This document shows positions 42,737 to 53,282 of a DNA stretch of 64,000 nt, piece by piece. How positions within the stretch are numbered: the stretch's first letter is position 1; every line of letters starts with the position of its first letter. The notes below the pieces were generated by a model. That model was not told the origin of the DNA, ran no database searches, and worked only from the letters and a program-made list of their open reading frames with translations. Source of the stretch: Sodalis praecaptivus (lineage in GTDB: Bacteria > Pseudomonadota > Gammaproteobacteria > Enterobacterales > Enterobacteriaceae). The stretch is taken from NCBI RefSeq assembly GCF_000517425.1, contig NZ_CP006569.1, forward strand, positions 1,178,001 to 1,242,000, given 5' to 3'. The translations under genes and the position numbers were made by a program.

Positions 42737-44080
42737 TTAAGCGCCGTTTTCCGGCTTGCTGTCGCTGGCCGCGTCCGGCGCCGCTTTCGGCACGCGGCGT
42801 TTGCCGATGTTCTTTTTAGCGCGCAAACGTACTTTGGTTTTGTCTTTCGTGCGCGCCTGCTCTTTCTTTTCCTTGCGCTTCGCCAACACCTTTTTCGACG
42901 GTTTGCCGGTCATCTTTTCCGACGGCGCGCGCGTGGCGGGGCGCAGCGCGTCAATCGTGCGCGCTTTTAACGGTTCATTCAGATAACGGCTGATTTTGCC
43001 CAGTAGCAAATGATCGTGCGCTTCCACCAGCGAAATGGCGCAGCCTTTGCGGCCGGCGCGGGCGGTGCGGCCTATACGGTGCAAATAGACATCCGGCGTT
43101 GAGGGCAAATCGAAATTGATGACATGACTGATATCGTCAATATCCAGGCCACGGGCCGCAACATCCGTTGCTACCAGCACGTTGGTGCGGCCGTCGGTCA
43201 TGCGTTTAATGGCCTCATTACGCTTGGCCTGAACCAGCTCCCCTTCCAGATAACAGGGCGTGATGCCGGCATCACGCAGCCAGCCCACCAGCTCATGAAG
43301 CCGCTCGCGTTTGCGGACGAATACGATACTTTTGCTGACGTCGGGTTGTTTAAGCAGGTGACAAAGCAGCGCGGTTTTGTGCGTCAGATCGTCGGCGCGA
43401 TAATACCATTGCACAATTTTTTTGCGTTCACGGCGCGACGGCGCAGCGTCGATTTCGACCGGATCGTTGAGCAGGCGTTCTGCAAAATCCTTGACCGCGT
43501 TCCCTTCCAGCGTGGCCGAAAATAATAGCGTTTGCTTGCGCCAGCGGGTTTCTGCGGCGATCTGCTCGACGTCCTGGGCAAACCCCATGTCCAGCATACG
43601 GTCCGCCTCGTCCAGAATCAGCGTTTCTACCGCCCGGCAGTCAAAATTCTCTTCCTTGATGTATTGCAGCAGTCGGCCGGTGGTGGCCACCACGATATCC
43701 TGATTCTCGCTGAACACTTCCGCATGATTCATATAGGCCACGCCGCCGGTAATAGTGGCGATGTCCAGATGGGTGTGGGCGGCCAGTTGTTTGGCCTGCT
43801 CCGCTACCTGCATCGCCAGTTCACGGGTGGGGGTGACGATCAGCACGCGGGGTGGACCGGATTTCTTGCGAGGGAAATCAAGGAGATGCTGCAAGACCGG
43901 CAGTAGATAAGCGGCGGTTTTGCCGGTACCGGTCGGCGCCGAACCCAATACATCGCGTCCGTCCATGGCCGCCGGAATAGCTTCAGCCTGAATGGCGGTG
44001 GGACGCTCAAAGCCCTTGTCGCTCAATGCGGCGAGCAGGTCTTCGTGCAGCTCGAGTTCGGAAAATTGGGTTACAGTCAT
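42737..44080 (-). CDS. srmB: DEAD-box RNA helicase SrmB
   Basis: A 447-aa protein. Motifs in order: Q motif FERPTAIQAEAIPA, motif I APTGTGKTAAY, Ia PTRELAMQ, II DEADRMLD, III SATLEG, V ATDVAARGLD, VI HRIGRTARAG. A lysine/arginine-rich tail (~50 residues) binds RNA. It assists early assembly of the 50S ribosomal subunit, most needed in the cold. Divergent from trmN6, starts ~110 bp apart. Confidence 0.97.
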   Translation of the reverse strand: MTVTQFSELELHEDLLAALSDKGFERPTAIQAEAIPAAMDGRDVLGSAPTGTGKTAAYLLPVLQHLLDFPRKKSGPPRVLIVTPTRELAMQVAEQAKQLAAHTHLDIATITGGVAYMNHAEVFSENQDIVVATTGRLLQYIKEENFDCRAVETLILDEADRMLDMGFAQDVEQIAAETRWRKQTLLFSATLEGNAVKDFAERLLNDPVEIDAAPSRRERKKIVQWYYRADDLTHKTALLCHLLKQPDVSKSIVFVRKRERLHELVGWLRDAGITPCYLEGELVQAKRNEAIKRMTDGRTNVLVATDVAARGLDIDDISHVINFDLPSTPDVYLHRIGRTARAGRKGCAISLVEAHDHLLLGKISRYLNEPLKARTIDALRPATRAPSEKMTGKPSKKVLAKRKEKKEQARTKDKTKVRLRAKKNIGKRRVPKAAPDAASDSKPENGA

Positions 44081-44188
44081 GGGCTACCTCTGGTTGGGGC
44101 GCAGATTATAGACGGATCCTGCGTAATCTTCATCTGTTTGTGCGTGTCAGTTTATTTTAAAGTAGAGGTATATGCCTGCAGGAGCCAG

Positions 44189-44938
44189 ATGACTATGCTA
44201 CCCACTGCCGTCACTAAACCGCTGCGGCGGGACGGATTTACTTTTAAACACTTTTTTGTCGCCCACGATCGGTGTGCGATGAAAGTCGGCACCGATGGGG
44301 TGCTGCTGGGCGCCTGGGCACCCCTTATTGAGGCGGGCAGGGCGCTGGATATCGGCACCGGCAGCGGTCTGGTCGCGTTGATGCTGGCGCAGCGTATGCA
44401 CGGCGCCATTCCGATCGATGCGATCGAACTGGATTCGGACGCCTGCCGCCAGGCGCGAGACAATTTTACCGCCAGTCCTTGGGCGATGTCCCTCTGCGCT
44501 GTCGAGGGCGACATCTGCGCCTACGCCGGCAGAACGTCGCGGCGCTATCAGGCCATTGTCAGCAACCCTCCCTACTTTGATGCGGGGCCGGCCTGCGCCA
44601 CCCCGGCGCGCGCGCGGGCCCGCTATACGCAGAGTCTGAGCCATCAGGCGCTGCTGACGGCCGCCACCGCGCTGCTGGATAAAGACGGTACGCTGGCGCT
44701 TATCCTGCCGTACGCCGCCGGCGAGGCGCTCATAGCCCGCGCGTTGGCCCAGGGCTGGTGGCTACAGCGGCGTACCGATGTCAGCGACAGAGCGGAATTG
44801 CGCCCGCACCGGCTGCTGCTGGCCTTGACGCGCCGGCCGGTGGCGTTAATTCACGACACGCTAACGTTGCGCGACCCGAACGGGGAAGGGTCGCCTGCGT
44901 TTCGCACCCTGGCCGGAGATTTTTATCTGGCGTTCTAA
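44189..44938 (+). CDS. trmN6: tRNA1(Val) (adenine(37)-N6)-methyltransferase
   Basis: A 249-aa SAM-dependent methyltransferase: motif I ALDIGTGSGLVALMLAQR, catalytic motif SNPPYFD, and FTFKHFFVAHDRCAMKVGTDGVLLGAW as in YfiC. It methylates A37 of tRNA-Val. ATG at 44189 with AGGAG upstream; the long frame before it is antisense to srmB. Neighbour order srmB-trmN6-(insert)-nadB is as in E. coli except for the LPMO gene in between. Confidence 0.96.
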   Translation: MTMLPTAVTKPLRRDGFTFKHFFVAHDRCAMKVGTDGVLLGAWAPLIEAGRALDIGTGSGLVALMLAQRMHGAIPIDAIELDSDACRQARDNFTASPWAMSLCAVEGDICAYAGRTSRRYQAIVSNPPYFDAGPACATPARARARYTQSLSHQALLTAATALLDKDGTLALILPYAAGEALIARALAQGWWLQRRTDVSDRAELRPHRLLLALTRRPVALIHDTLTLRDPNGEGSPAFRTLAGDFYLAF

Positions 44939-45445
44939 CCGCCGAGCCGCTGTAGATGACCATTGCGCGGCAGTGTGCTGTTTCCGTCCGGTCCCTGCAT
45001 GACGCATTGGTGGAGGGGCAGCCTGCCCGTGTTTATTTGCCCCTGGACATTATTACTATTGCGTATTCACTCCTATCTATCGATAAGCCATAAAGCTTGA
45101 GAAATAACACGTTGTGAGTGCCTTAAAAAATATTTCTCTGTCTTTATCTTCCGGTTAAATATACAGATTGTTCAAATTTAGGCGCCGCGGGTATGAATTT
45201 CCCTCGTACCGGGTTATGCCGCTAAATCTACTGCGGCGACGATTAAAATAAAGCAAGCAACGGTGCAAGCCATAATTTTATTGACAGTAATGAGGCTTAT
45301 GGCTGGTGCAGTCCTGTCATCATGGAATGAGCATGGGCTTGATGTCTTAATATCTCCGTCACGGCATTATGATTCTGCCCCTTAACCGGCGCTGAAATGT
45401 TGTTAACAAATTAAGTAATTCATTAATATAATAGTGAGGATAATT
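44939..45445. other. AT-rich spacer before the LPMO gene
   Basis: About 500 bp with no credible gene. It is visibly more AT-rich than the flanking core genes and probably holds the LPMO promoter. It may be part of the same insertion between trmN6 and nadB. Confidence 0.55.
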
Positions 45446-46051
45446 ATGGGTAAAAATAATGATATGATTAGACATGGTCGCATCACTTTTCCTGAATCAC
45501 GGTCTGAAAAGATGGGACAATGGTGGGCAAATGCGTTAGAGAGTGGAAAGTTTTTCCCCGAAACGCAGGCGGGTTTGGCCGATAAATTCGCCCCTACCGA
45601 TGAACTTAATGCCCTCCCGCCGCAGGATGGACAGATTGCCAGTGCCGGTTTCACGGATGGCGGTACGACTACCGCACCGCTCAAATTGGATGAATACGGT
45701 GAAGACCGCTGGGAAAAGAATGAAATAAAAGCGAATTCAGTTGTGGATTTCACGTGGCACTATACCGCAACACACGCCACGCGACGTTGGAATTATTTTA
45801 TCACTAAAGAGGGTTGGAACCCTAATGAACCCTTAAGCCGCGCTCAATTTGAGAAAGAGCCCTTTTTCATGGTGCAAAACCCGCAGCAGCCGCATTGGGA
45901 ATATGCCGATGAATTGACCCCCAGTGCCGCCGGGACGGTTCACAAAGTTCCCATGCCCGACAGAAAAGGCTACCATGTTATTCTTGGCGTATGGGAAATT
46001 GCAAACACCGCCAGAGCCTTTTATCAGGTCATCGATGTTAATTTTGTTTGA
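45446..46051 (+). CDS. AA10-type lytic polysaccharide monooxygenase lacking a visible signal peptide
   Basis: A 201-aa protein. It matches AA10 LPMOs (chitin- or cellulose-active copper enzymes): HGRITFPESRS (H10, the usual N-terminal histidine), DFTWHYTATHATRRWNYFIT (second histidine H110), and ARAFYQVIDVNF (axial aromatic). These enzymes need the first histidine at the very N-terminus of the mature protein; here only nine polar residues (MGKNNDMIR) precede it and no signal peptide is seen upstream in any frame. ATG at 45446 with TGAGGA upstream. It is inserted between trmN6 and nadB. Confidence 0.85.
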   Translation: MGKNNDMIRHGRITFPESRSEKMGQWWANALESGKFFPETQAGLADKFAPTDELNALPPQDGQIASAGFTDGGTTTAPLKLDEYGEDRWEKNEIKANSVVDFTWHYTATHATRRWNYFITKEGWNPNEPLSRAQFEKEPFFMVQNPQQPHWEYADELTPSAAGTVHKVPMPDRKGYHVILGVWEIANTARAFYQVIDVNFV

Positions 46052-46486
46052 TGATGACTTCCGGTTATTGCTCGCTTTAAAATAAAAGGCAATAACCACG
46101 TTATCCGAGTCGGTATGCGCTGGAGGCATTTTTAAGCACTATTTCACCGACATCGCATGCCGTCATGTTTAGCGTCAATAACCTGCCGCGTCATTAGCTT
46201 CTCCTAATTAAGTGAGCGACATGGTCAGGATGGCGCTGCAGGTAGGAAAATTGACAAGCTGGCAACCAAGGGGGAAATACATTAACGCCAAAGGGACGAT
46301 ATTGGCTAATGGACGCCATGCCCTATAATTCATGGCCTTTTGCAATCCAAACATGCGCCGCCCTCTCTGTTTTTGATCTCGGCACGCAACAGCATGCGGG
46401 CCGTTTTACACCGACCCTTACGCTATGATGCAATAGCAAACCGGAAAATCATCACCTGTCGAGTCTTCAACAGGTGATAATCTCAA
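46052..46486. other. Spacer between the LPMO gene and nadB
   Basis: No gene seen in about 430 bp. Contains an inverted repeat ATCACCTGT-N10-ACAGGTGAT (46451-46478), which on the minus strand lies just after the nadB stop and is followed by GATTTT, so it may be a weak nadB terminator. Confidence 0.55.
46451..46478 (-). terminator. Possible nadB terminator hairpin
   Basis: A perfect 9-bp stem with a 10-nt loop, 8 bp after the nadB stop; only four T follow after GA, so a weak or Rho-assisted terminator. Confidence 0.45.
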
Positions 46487-48130
46487 TCAGGGCTGCAAGA
46501 TAGTGGGCTGCGGGTCAGGCTGCATAGCGGGATAATCCAGGGTGAAATGCAGGCCGCGGCTCTCCTTGCGTAGCAGCGCGCTTTTGACAATCAGCTCGGC
46601 CACCTGCACTAAATTGCGCACTTCCAGTAAATTATTGGAGATGCGGAAATTGGAATAATACTCGTCAATTTCGCGCGTCAGCAGCTCTATGCGGTGCAGT
46701 GCCCGCTCCAGCCGCTTGGTGGTGCGTACAATGCCCACGTAGTCCCACATAAAAAGCCGTAGCTCGTGCCAGTTATGTTGCAGCACCACCTCTTCATCGG
46801 AATTGCTGACCCGGCTTTCATCCCACGGAGGGAGCTGGCGAACCTGGGCGATGGTCGGCAGCCGGCGCAGGATATCTTCCGCCGCCGACCAGCCGTAGAC
46901 CAAACATTCCAACAGTGAATTGGAGGCCAGGCGGTTGGCGCCGTGCAGGCCGGTATAGCTGACCTCGCCGATAGCGTAGAGACCGTCCAGATCGGTGCGC
47001 CCGTGTTTATCCACCATGACGCCGCCGCAGGTGTAATGGGCCGCCGGAACGATGGGGATCGGCTGGCGAGTCAGATCGATATCCAGCGTCAGCAGCTTGT
47101 CATAAATGGTTGGGAAATGCTGGCGGATAAACGCCTCCGGCCGATGGCTGATGTCGAGGTACATACAATCGGCGCCCAGCCGCTTCATTTCATGGTCGAT
47201 TGCCCGGGCGACGATATCTCGCGGCGCCAGTTCGGCGCGGGCGTCGAACTCCGGCATGAAGCGGCTGCCGTCGGGCCGGCGCAAATAGGCGCCTTCGCCG
47301 CGCAGCGCTTCGGTCAGCAGGAAATTACGTGCCTGGGGGTGGAACAGGCAGGTGGGATGGAACTGATTAAACTCCAGGTTGGCGACCCGGCAGCCGGCCC
47401 GCCAGGCCATGGCGATACCGTCGCCGGAGGAAATATCGGGGTTGGTGGTGTATTGATAAACCTTGGACGCGCCGCCGGTGGCGAGCACCACCGCGCGCGC
47501 GCGGCACAGTTCCACCCGCTCTTCGGCGCGGTTCCAGATATAGGCCCCCACCACCCGCCGGGTACCCGGCAGCCCGAGGCGGTTGGACGTAACCAGATCC
47601 ACCGCGTTGCAGCGTTCCAAAATCTGAATGCCCGGATGCGCCGCCGCTTTGCTGACCAATGTGGTTTCCACCGCCTTGCCGGTCGCATCCGCGGCGTGCA
47701 GGATGCGGCGGTGGCTGTGGCCGCCCTCGCGGGTGAGGTGGTAGCGATCGCCGGCCGGCGTCGAGGCTTCGGTGTCGAACAGCACGCCCTGATCGATAAG
47801 CCACTGCACACAGTGGCGGGCGTTGCCGGCGATGAATTCCACCGCCTCACGATCGCAGACGCCGGCGCCGGCTATCAGCGTATCTTCCACGTGAGAATCG
47901 ACGCTGTCGGTCTCATCGAACACCGCCGCGATGCCGCCTTGGGCATACAGCGTAGAGCCCTCGTCCAACGGACCTTTGCTCAGGACCATGACCTCGCAGT
48001 GTCCGGCCAGACGCAGCGCCAGCGATAACCCGGCCGCACCGCTGCCGATGACCAGGACATCGGTGGTGTATTCAGTTGATGGTTGCATAGCGGATGGTGT
48101 GCATTCCGATAGAAAAGACTGTTTGGTCAT
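46487..48130 (-). CDS. nadB: L-aspartate oxidase
   Basis: A 547-aa flavoprotein. FAD-binding [88 protein letters not shown] and [14 protein letters not shown] are all as in E. coli NadB. First step of NAD synthesis from aspartate. ATG at 48130 has a GGGTGG site; ATG at 48088 ([11 protein letters not shown]) is an alternative that better matches the E. coli length. Divergent from rpoE. Confidence 0.97.
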   Translation of the reverse strand: MTKQSFLSECTPSAMQPSTEYTTDVLVIGSGAAGLSLALRLAGHCEVMVLSKGPLDEGSTLYAQGGIAAVFDETDSVDSHVEDTLIAGAGVCDREAVEFIAGNARHCVQWLIDQGVLFDTEASTPAGDRYHLTREGGHSHRRILHAADATGKAVETTLVSKAAAHPGIQILERCNAVDLVTSNRLGLPGTRRVVGAYIWNRAEERVELCRARAVVLATGGASKVYQYTTNPDISSGDGIAMAWRAGCRVANLEFNQFHPTCLFHPQARNFLLTEALRGEGAYLRRPDGSRFMPEFDARAELAPRDIVARAIDHEMKRLGADCMYLDISHRPEAFIRQHFPTIYDKLLTLDIDLTRQPIPIVPAAHYTCGGVMVDKHGRTDLDGLYAIGEVSYTGLHGANRLASNSLLECLVYGWSAAEDILRRLPTIAQVRQLPPWDESRVSNSDEEVVLQHNWHELRLFMWDYVGIVRTTKRLERALHRIELLTREIDEYYSNFRISNNLLEVRNLVQVAELIVKSALLRKESRGLHFTLDYPAMQPDPQPTILQP

Positions 48131-48502
48131 GGTACCACCCAATGCGGCCCGGCTGTACCGCTTATCGCCGCTTTTTGACGCGGTTTTATTTACGCATGTT
48201 TACTGACAGCATGGCGAATTCACGTTACCCTGCGCTATTTATTGCAGCTGTTTCGCGTGGTGCTTTGGCTCCGCGAGAATCCGGGTACCGGCCATCCTAT
48301 TTATGGTAGTCTGGTGCTCAGCCCGGCCGGCGGCCCTGGCGTTATTGTGGCCGCGCCCTTTATTTTAAGAAAAACACCAGGCGTGGCGGAACTTTATGAT
48401 TATCATTAACTCCAATCGCCAGCTTGCTCGTAATATTGGTTCAGAAGCTGGCGGTACTCTTTTTTTGCGCGTGGAGAAAAATTTGAGGAGACATTACCTC
48501 GG
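48131..48502. other. nadB-rpoE divergent regulatory region
   Basis: About 370 bp without a gene. It holds the sigma-E promoter (48388-48415) and presumably the sigma-70 promoters of rpoE and nadB. No convincing NadR box was found. Confidence 0.6.
48388..48415 (+). promoter_or_regulatory. Sigma-E autoregulated promoter of rpoE
   Basis: GGAACTTT at -35 and TCCAA at -10 with a 16-bp spacer, matching the RpoE consensus, 88 bp before rpoE. Confidence 0.78.
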
Positions 48503-49078
48503 ATGAGCGAGCAGTTAACGGATCAGGTGCTGGTTGAACGGGTCCAGAAAGGCGACCAGAAAGCGTTCAATTTACTGGTCGTTCGCTACCAGCATAAAGT
48601 GGCGAGCCTCGTGTCGCGCTACGTCCCGCAAGGGGATGTGCCGGACGTGGTGCAGGAGTCGTTCATTAAAGCGTACCGTGCCCTGGCGTCGTTTCGCGGC
48701 GACAGCGCTTTCTATACCTGGCTATACCGTATCGCCGTCAATACGGCGAAGAATTACCTAGTGGCTCAGGGACGGCGTCCGCCCTCAAGCGATGTGGACG
48801 CCAGCGATGCGGAAAATTACGAAAGTGCGGGCGCATTAAAAGAAATATCGAACCCTGAGAATTTAATGTTGTCTGAGGAGTTGCGACAGATAGTGTTTCG
48901 CACTATCGAGGTGTTGCCCGAAGACTTGCGTATGGCGATTACGTTGCGGGAGCTGGATGGCCTGAGCTATGAAGAGATAGCCTCCATCATGGATTGCCCG
49001 GTAGGAACGGTACGCTCACGTATATTCCGTGCGCGCGAAGCAATTGACAATAAAATTCAACCGCTTATTCAGCGTTAA
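48503..49078 (+). CDS. rpoE: Envelope-stress sigma factor RpoE (sigma-24)
   Basis: A 191-aa ECF sigma factor, the same length as E. coli RpoE. Region 2: DQKAFNLLVVRYQHKVASLV and DVVQESFIKAYRALASF. Region 4: ITLRELDGLSYEEIASIMDC then PVGTVRSRIFRAREAID. It directs the response to misfolded outer-membrane proteins. GAGGAG upstream. First of rpoE-rseABC. Confidence 0.98.
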   Translation: MSEQLTDQVLVERVQKGDQKAFNLLVVRYQHKVASLVSRYVPQGDVPDVVQESFIKAYRALASFRGDSAFYTWLYRIAVNTAKNYLVAQGRRPPSSDVDASDAENYESAGALKEISNPENLMLSEELRQIVFRTIEVLPEDLRMAITLRELDGLSYEEIASIMDCPVGTVRSRIFRAREAIDNKIQPLIQR

Positions 49079-49106
49079 CGACGGCGGCAGGAGAAGGTAC
49101 CCAGGC

Positions 49107-49802
49107 ATGCACAATGAAAAGCTTTCCGCTCTGATGGATGGGGAATCGTTCGACAGCGAACTGTTCAACGATTTGTCCAGGGATGTTAAGTTGCAGCAAA
49201 GTTGGCAACGGTATCACCTCATTCGTGACGTTATGCGCGGTGACGCGGGCGAAGTCCTCCATTTCGACATTGCCGATCGCCTGGCCGCCGCCATTGCCGA
49301 GGAACCGGTGCGGATCGCGCCGCAGGCCGTGAAAGAGTCGCAGCCGGCGCCGGAAACCTGGCAGACGTCCCCGTTCTGGCGTAGAGCCCGCCCGCTTACG
49401 GCGCGCATCGCCCAATTCGGCATCGCGTCGCACCTTACCCAAATCGGCGTCGCGGCCTGTGTCTCGCTGGCGGTCATCGTCGGCGTGCAGCATTACAATA
49501 CGCAGCAGGGCGTCGGTCAGGACAGCAGCCAGCCGGAAAATCCGGTGTTTAACACGCTCCCGATGATGGGCCAGGCGTCTCCGGTCAGCCTGGGCGTCCC
49601 GTCGGCCAACAGCGCTGGGGTGGATAACGGCAATCAGCAGATGCAGGTGCAGGAACAGCGCAGGCGCATCAACGCTATTTTGCAGGATTATGAACTACAG
49701 CGCCGCCTGCATGCCGATACGCTGCAGTTTGATCAGCAAGACGCGCAGCAGGCCGCCGTACAGGTGCCGGGTACGCAATCATTAGGAATGCAGCCGCAGT
49801 AA
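49107..49802 (+). CDS. rseA: Anti-sigma-E factor RseA
   Basis: A 231-aa inner-membrane protein. Cytoplasmic anti-sigma domain (MHNEKLSALMDGESFDSELF), one membrane helix (IGVAACVSLAVIVGVQ, ~residues 110-127), and a periplasmic Q-rich domain cut by DegS and RseP under stress. ATG at 49107. Its stop overlaps the rseB start (TAATG). Somewhat longer than the E. coli protein (216 aa) owing to the periplasmic tail. Confidence 0.95.
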   Translation: MHNEKLSALMDGESFDSELFNDLSRDVKLQQSWQRYHLIRDVMRGDAGEVLHFDIADRLAAAIAEEPVRIAPQAVKESQPAPETWQTSPFWRRARPLTARIAQFGIASHLTQIGVAACVSLAVIVGVQHYNTQQGVGQDSSQPENPVFNTLPMMGQASPVSLGVPSANSAGVDNGNQQMQVQEQRRRINAILQDYELQRRLHADTLQFDQQDAQQAAVQVPGTQSLGMQPQ

Positions 49803-50758
49803 TGAAGCAAATTTGGTATGCCGTGTGTTTGTTGACGGGCAGCCTGCTCTATTCCATCCACGCTCCGGCTCAGACGACCGCATCCGGGGCGTTGCTCGCG
49901 CAAATGAGTCAGGCCAGCCAGACGCTGGACTATGAATATGCATACGTGCTGGTTAGCAAGCTGGGCGTCGACTCGCTGCGCTATCGCCATGTGGTTATCG
50001 ATAAGCAACGGCTGGCGCAGCTGCTGCAAATGGACGGTCCACGCCGCGAGATAGTCCAGCGCAACGGTGAAATCAGTTACTTTGAGCCCGGGCTGGAGCC
50101 GTTTACCCTGCTTGGCGATCATATCGTCGATTCTCTTCCCTCTATTGTCTACGCGAACTTTGAGCGCTTGGCGCACTTCTACGATTTTATTTCCGTAGGC
50201 CGCGCCCGCATCGCCGATCGCCTGTGCGAGGTGGTGCGGGTCGTCCCCCGCGACGGCACCCGATTTAGCTATATCGTTTGGATTGATACCACGACCAAAT
50301 TGCCGCTGCGTGTCGATCTGCTGGATCGCGATGGCGAAGCGCTGGAACAGTTCCGCGTTATCGCCTTCAACGCCGATAGGCAGGTCGAAAACACCATGGC
50401 CGGTTTGGAGAAGGTCACTTTGCCGCCCCAATTGGCGTTGCCGGCGTCAACGACCGCGGATTTCGACTGGTCCGTAAACTGGTTGCCGGCGGGCGTGACC
50501 GAGGCCTCCCGCAGCCGGCGCACGCTGCCGGGCATCAATGAACCGATTGAGGCCAGGCTGTACACCGATGGATTGTTCAGCTTCTCCGTCAACGTCGGTC
50601 AGGCGACCACCGGCAATGGGGAGCGCCTCATTCGCACCGGGCGGCGCACCATTCATACCGAGCAGCGCGGCAGCCGGGAAATTACCGTGGTGGGCGAACT
50701 GCCCCCGGCTACCGCGAAACGCATCGCCGACGCCGTTGTGTTCAAGGCTCAGCCATGA
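49802..50758 (+). CDS. rseB: Sigma-E regulatory protein RseB
   Basis: A 318-aa periplasmic protein with a signal peptide (MKQIWYAVCLLTGSLLYSIH ... APAQ). LolA/MucB-like fold; FSYIVWIDTTTKLPLRVDLLDR and the C-terminal domain around NWLPAGVTEASRSRR are typical. It binds RseA and shields it from DegS until LPS binds. Coupled to rseA by a 1-bp overlap. Confidence 0.96.
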   Translation: MKQIWYAVCLLTGSLLYSIHAPAQTTASGALLAQMSQASQTLDYEYAYVLVSKLGVDSLRYRHVVIDKQRLAQLLQMDGPRREIVQRNGEISYFEPGLEPFTLLGDHIVDSLPSIVYANFERLAHFYDFISVGRARIADRLCEVVRVVPRDGTRFSYIVWIDTTTKLPLRVDLLDRDGEALEQFRVIAFNADRQVENTMAGLEKVTLPPQLALPASTTADFDWSVNWLPAGVTEASRSRRTLPGINEPIEARLYTDGLFSFSVNVGQATTGNGERLIRTGRRTIHTEQRGSREITVVGELPPATAKRIADAVVFKAQP

Positions 50759-51213
50759 TGAGAGAATGGGCCACCGTCGTGACTTGGCAGCATGGCGTAG
50801 CGCAAGTGCGCTGCGAACAGCGCGCGGGCTGCGGTGGCTGCCATGCCAAGCAATCCTGCGGTACCCGCATTCTGAATAAACTCGCGCCCGAAACGCAGCA
50901 TCATCTAGAGGTGGCCAGCGCGCTGCCGCTGGTGCCGGGGCAGCGCGTCGAAGTCGGCATCACTGAGGGTAGTCTGCTGCGCTCCGCATTTCTGGTGTAC
51001 ATGCTGCCGCTGCTGGGGCTTATCGGCGGCGCGGCTATCATGCAGGCCACGGTGGGTACCGATCCGGCCGCCGCGTGCGGCGGCGTGGCGGGCGGCGTAG
51101 CCGGTTTTCTTTGCGCGCGCTACCTGGCGCGTCATACACATGAAACGCACAATAATCAGCTGGTGATTCTGCAGGTGGCGCTGCCGCCTTCGTCTCTGCA
51201 TGTCCGGGATTGA
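50755..51213 (+). CDS. rseC: Sigma-E regulator / reducing-system protein RseC
   Basis: A 152-aa inner-membrane protein: an N-terminal cysteine cluster CEQRAGCGGCHAKQSC, and two membrane helices (LLRSAFLVYMLPLLGLIGGA and GGVAGGVAGFLCARYL). As in E. coli, it probably helps keep SoxR reduced and modestly affects sigma-E. Overlaps rseB by 4 bp. Confidence 0.95.
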   Translation: MMREWATVVTWQHGVAQVRCEQRAGCGGCHAKQSCGTRILNKLAPETQHHLEVASALPLVPGQRVEVGITEGSLLRSAFLVYMLPLLGLIGGAAIMQATVGTDPAAACGGVAGGVAGFLCARYLARHTHETHNNQLVILQVALPPSSLHVRD

Positions 51214-51467
51214 CGCCGGCACCCGCTCGGCAAGCCGCGTTATGTATCGTCACATAATACGCACCTCACGGCTACAAATTGACCACGCCCTTGTGCCGCG
51301 ACGCCAAATCAAGGTGCGGATCCCGGCAATGTCCCCGCCATTCTTCCTTGCTTCCCCCAGACAGTGTAAGATGCGTCCATCATTTTGTGGGCCATCGGGG
51401 CCACGTTCCCCGCAGGGCGACCACCGGACCGACCTAGAGCGCCTGTTTAAGAGAAAAATTTATTAAG

Positions 51468-53267
51468 ATGAAGAACATACGCAACTTCTCCATTATTGCC
51501 CACATCGACCACGGCAAATCGACGCTATCCGATCGCCTCATTCAGACCTGCGGCGGCCTGAGCGAGCGTGAAATGGCGGCCCAGGTGCTGGACTCCATGG
51601 ACCTGGAGCGTGAGCGCGGCATCACCATTAAGGCGCAAAGCGTGACGCTGGACTATAAGGCGCCTGACGGTCAGATTTATCAGCTGAATTTCATCGATAC
51701 CCCGGGGCATGTGGATTTTTCCTATGAAGTCTCCCGTTCCCTGGCGGCGTGCGAAGGGGCGCTGCTGGTGGTGGATGCCGGGCAAGGAGTAGAGGCCCAG
51801 ACGCTGGCCAACTGCTACACCGCGATGGAAATGGATTTGGAAGTGGTGCCGGTGCTGAACAAAATCGACCTGCCCGCCGCCGATCCCGATCGCGTCGCGC
51901 AGGAGATCGAAGATATCGTCGGCATTGACGCCACCGACGCGGTGCGCTGTTCGGCGAAAACCGGTGTCGGTGTCACTGATGTGCTCGAACGGCTGGTGCG
52001 CGATATCCCGCCGCCGGAGGGCGACCCCGCCGCACCGCTGCAGGCGCTGATTATCGATTCCTGGTTCGATAATTACTTAGGCGTGGTATCGCTGGTGCGC
52101 ATCAAGAACGGCACGCTGCGTAAAGGCGACAAAATAAAGGTAATGAGTACCGGTCAACTTTACAACGCGGATCGGTTGGGTATTTTCACCCCCAAACGGA
52201 TCGATCGTGACGTGCTGACCTGTGGTGAGGTCGGTTGGCTGGTCTGCGCCATTAAAGATATTCACGGCGCGCCGGTAGGCGATACGCTTACGCTTGCGCG
52301 CCAGCCGGCGGATAAAGTACTGCCGGGCTTTAAAAAAGTGAAGCCGCAGGTGTATGCCGGTCTATTCCCGGTGAGTTCCGACGACTACGAGGCGTTTCGC
52401 GACGCCCTCGGCAAGCTCAGCCTGAATGATGCCTCGCTGTTCTATGAACCCGAAAGCTCTACCGCATTGGGTTTTGGCTTCCGCTGCGGCTTTCTCGGTC
52501 TGCTGCATATGGAAATCATCCAGGAACGGCTGGAACGGGAATATGATCTCGATCTGATAACGACCGCCCCAACGGTTATTTATGAGGTGCTGACCACCGA
52601 CAACAACACGGTATATGTAGACAGCCCGTCCAAGCTGCCGCCGCTGAATAATATCGCCGAGCTGCGCGAGCCGGTCGCCGAATGCCATATGCTGCTACCG
52701 CAGGCTTATTTGGGTAATGTCATCACGCTGTGTATCGAAAAACGCGGCGTGCAGACCAATATGGTCTATCACGGCAATCAGGTAGCGCTGACCTATGACA
52801 TTCCCATGGCCGAAGTGGTGCTGGATTTCTTTGATCGGCTGAAATCCACCTCGCGCGGCTATGCCTCGCTGGATTATGGGTTTAAGCGTTTTCAAAATTC
52901 GGACATGGTGCGGGTGGATGTGTTGATTAACGGCGAGCGGGTCGATGCGCTGGCGTTGATTACCCATCGCGATAACGCGCCGTATCGCGGCCGCGAGTTT
53001 GTCGATAAACTTCAGGAACTGATCCCGCGTCAGCAATTTGATATCGCTATTCAGGCGGCCATCGGCAACCATATCATCGCCCGTTCCACCGTCAAGCAGT
53101 TGCGCAAGAACGTACTGGCGAAGTGCTATGGCGGCGACGTCAGCCGTAAGAAAAAGCTGCTGCAAAAGCAGAAAGAAGGTAAAAAGCGCATGAAGCAGGT
53201 GGGTAACGTTGAGCTACCGCAGGAAGCGTTCCTGGCGATTCTGCACGTGGGTAAAGACAGCAAATAA
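51468..53267 (+). CDS. lepA: Elongation factor 4 (LepA)
   Basis: A 599-aa translational GTPase, E. coli length. G1 AHIDHGKS, G3 DTPGHVDF, G4 NKIDLP; the C-terminal domain has [33 protein letters not shown]. It acts on the ribosome and supports initiation and ionic-stress tolerance. ATG at 51468 after a 254-bp spacer from rseC. Confidence 0.98.
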   Translation: MKNIRNFSIIAHIDHGKSTLSDRLIQTCGGLSEREMAAQVLDSMDLERERGITIKAQSVTLDYKAPDGQIYQLNFIDTPGHVDFSYEVSRSLAACEGALLVVDAGQGVEAQTLANCYTAMEMDLEVVPVLNKIDLPAADPDRVAQEIEDIVGIDATDAVRCSAKTGVGVTDVLERLVRDIPPPEGDPAAPLQALIIDSWFDNYLGVVSLVRIKNGTLRKGDKIKVMSTGQLYNADRLGIFTPKRIDRDVLTCGEVGWLVCAIKDIHGAPVGDTLTLARQPADKVLPGFKKVKPQVYAGLFPVSSDDYEAFRDALGKLSLNDASLFYEPESSTALGFGFRCGFLGLLHMEIIQERLEREYDLDLITTAPTVIYEVLTTDNNTVYVDSPSKLPPLNNIAELREPVAECHMLLPQAYLGNVITLCIEKRGVQTNMVYHGNQVALTYDIPMAEVVLDFFDRLKSTSRGYASLDYGFKRFQNSDMVRVDVLINGERVDALALITHRDNAPYRGREFVDKLQELIPRQQFDIAIQAAIGNHIIARSTVKQLRKNVLAKCYGGDVSRKKKLLQKQKEGKKRMKQVGNVELPQEAFLAILHVGKDSK

Positions 53268-53282
53268 GTTTGAGGAGATGGC

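Noticed and set aside
46943-48028. 361-aa plus-strand frame
   Set aside because: Antisense to nadB; a GC-rich shadow frame with no independent support.
48181-48215. Possible NadR box in the nadB-rpoE gap (TTTACGCATGTTTAC)
   Set aside because: Does not fit the TGTTTA-N6-TAAACA layout closely enough.
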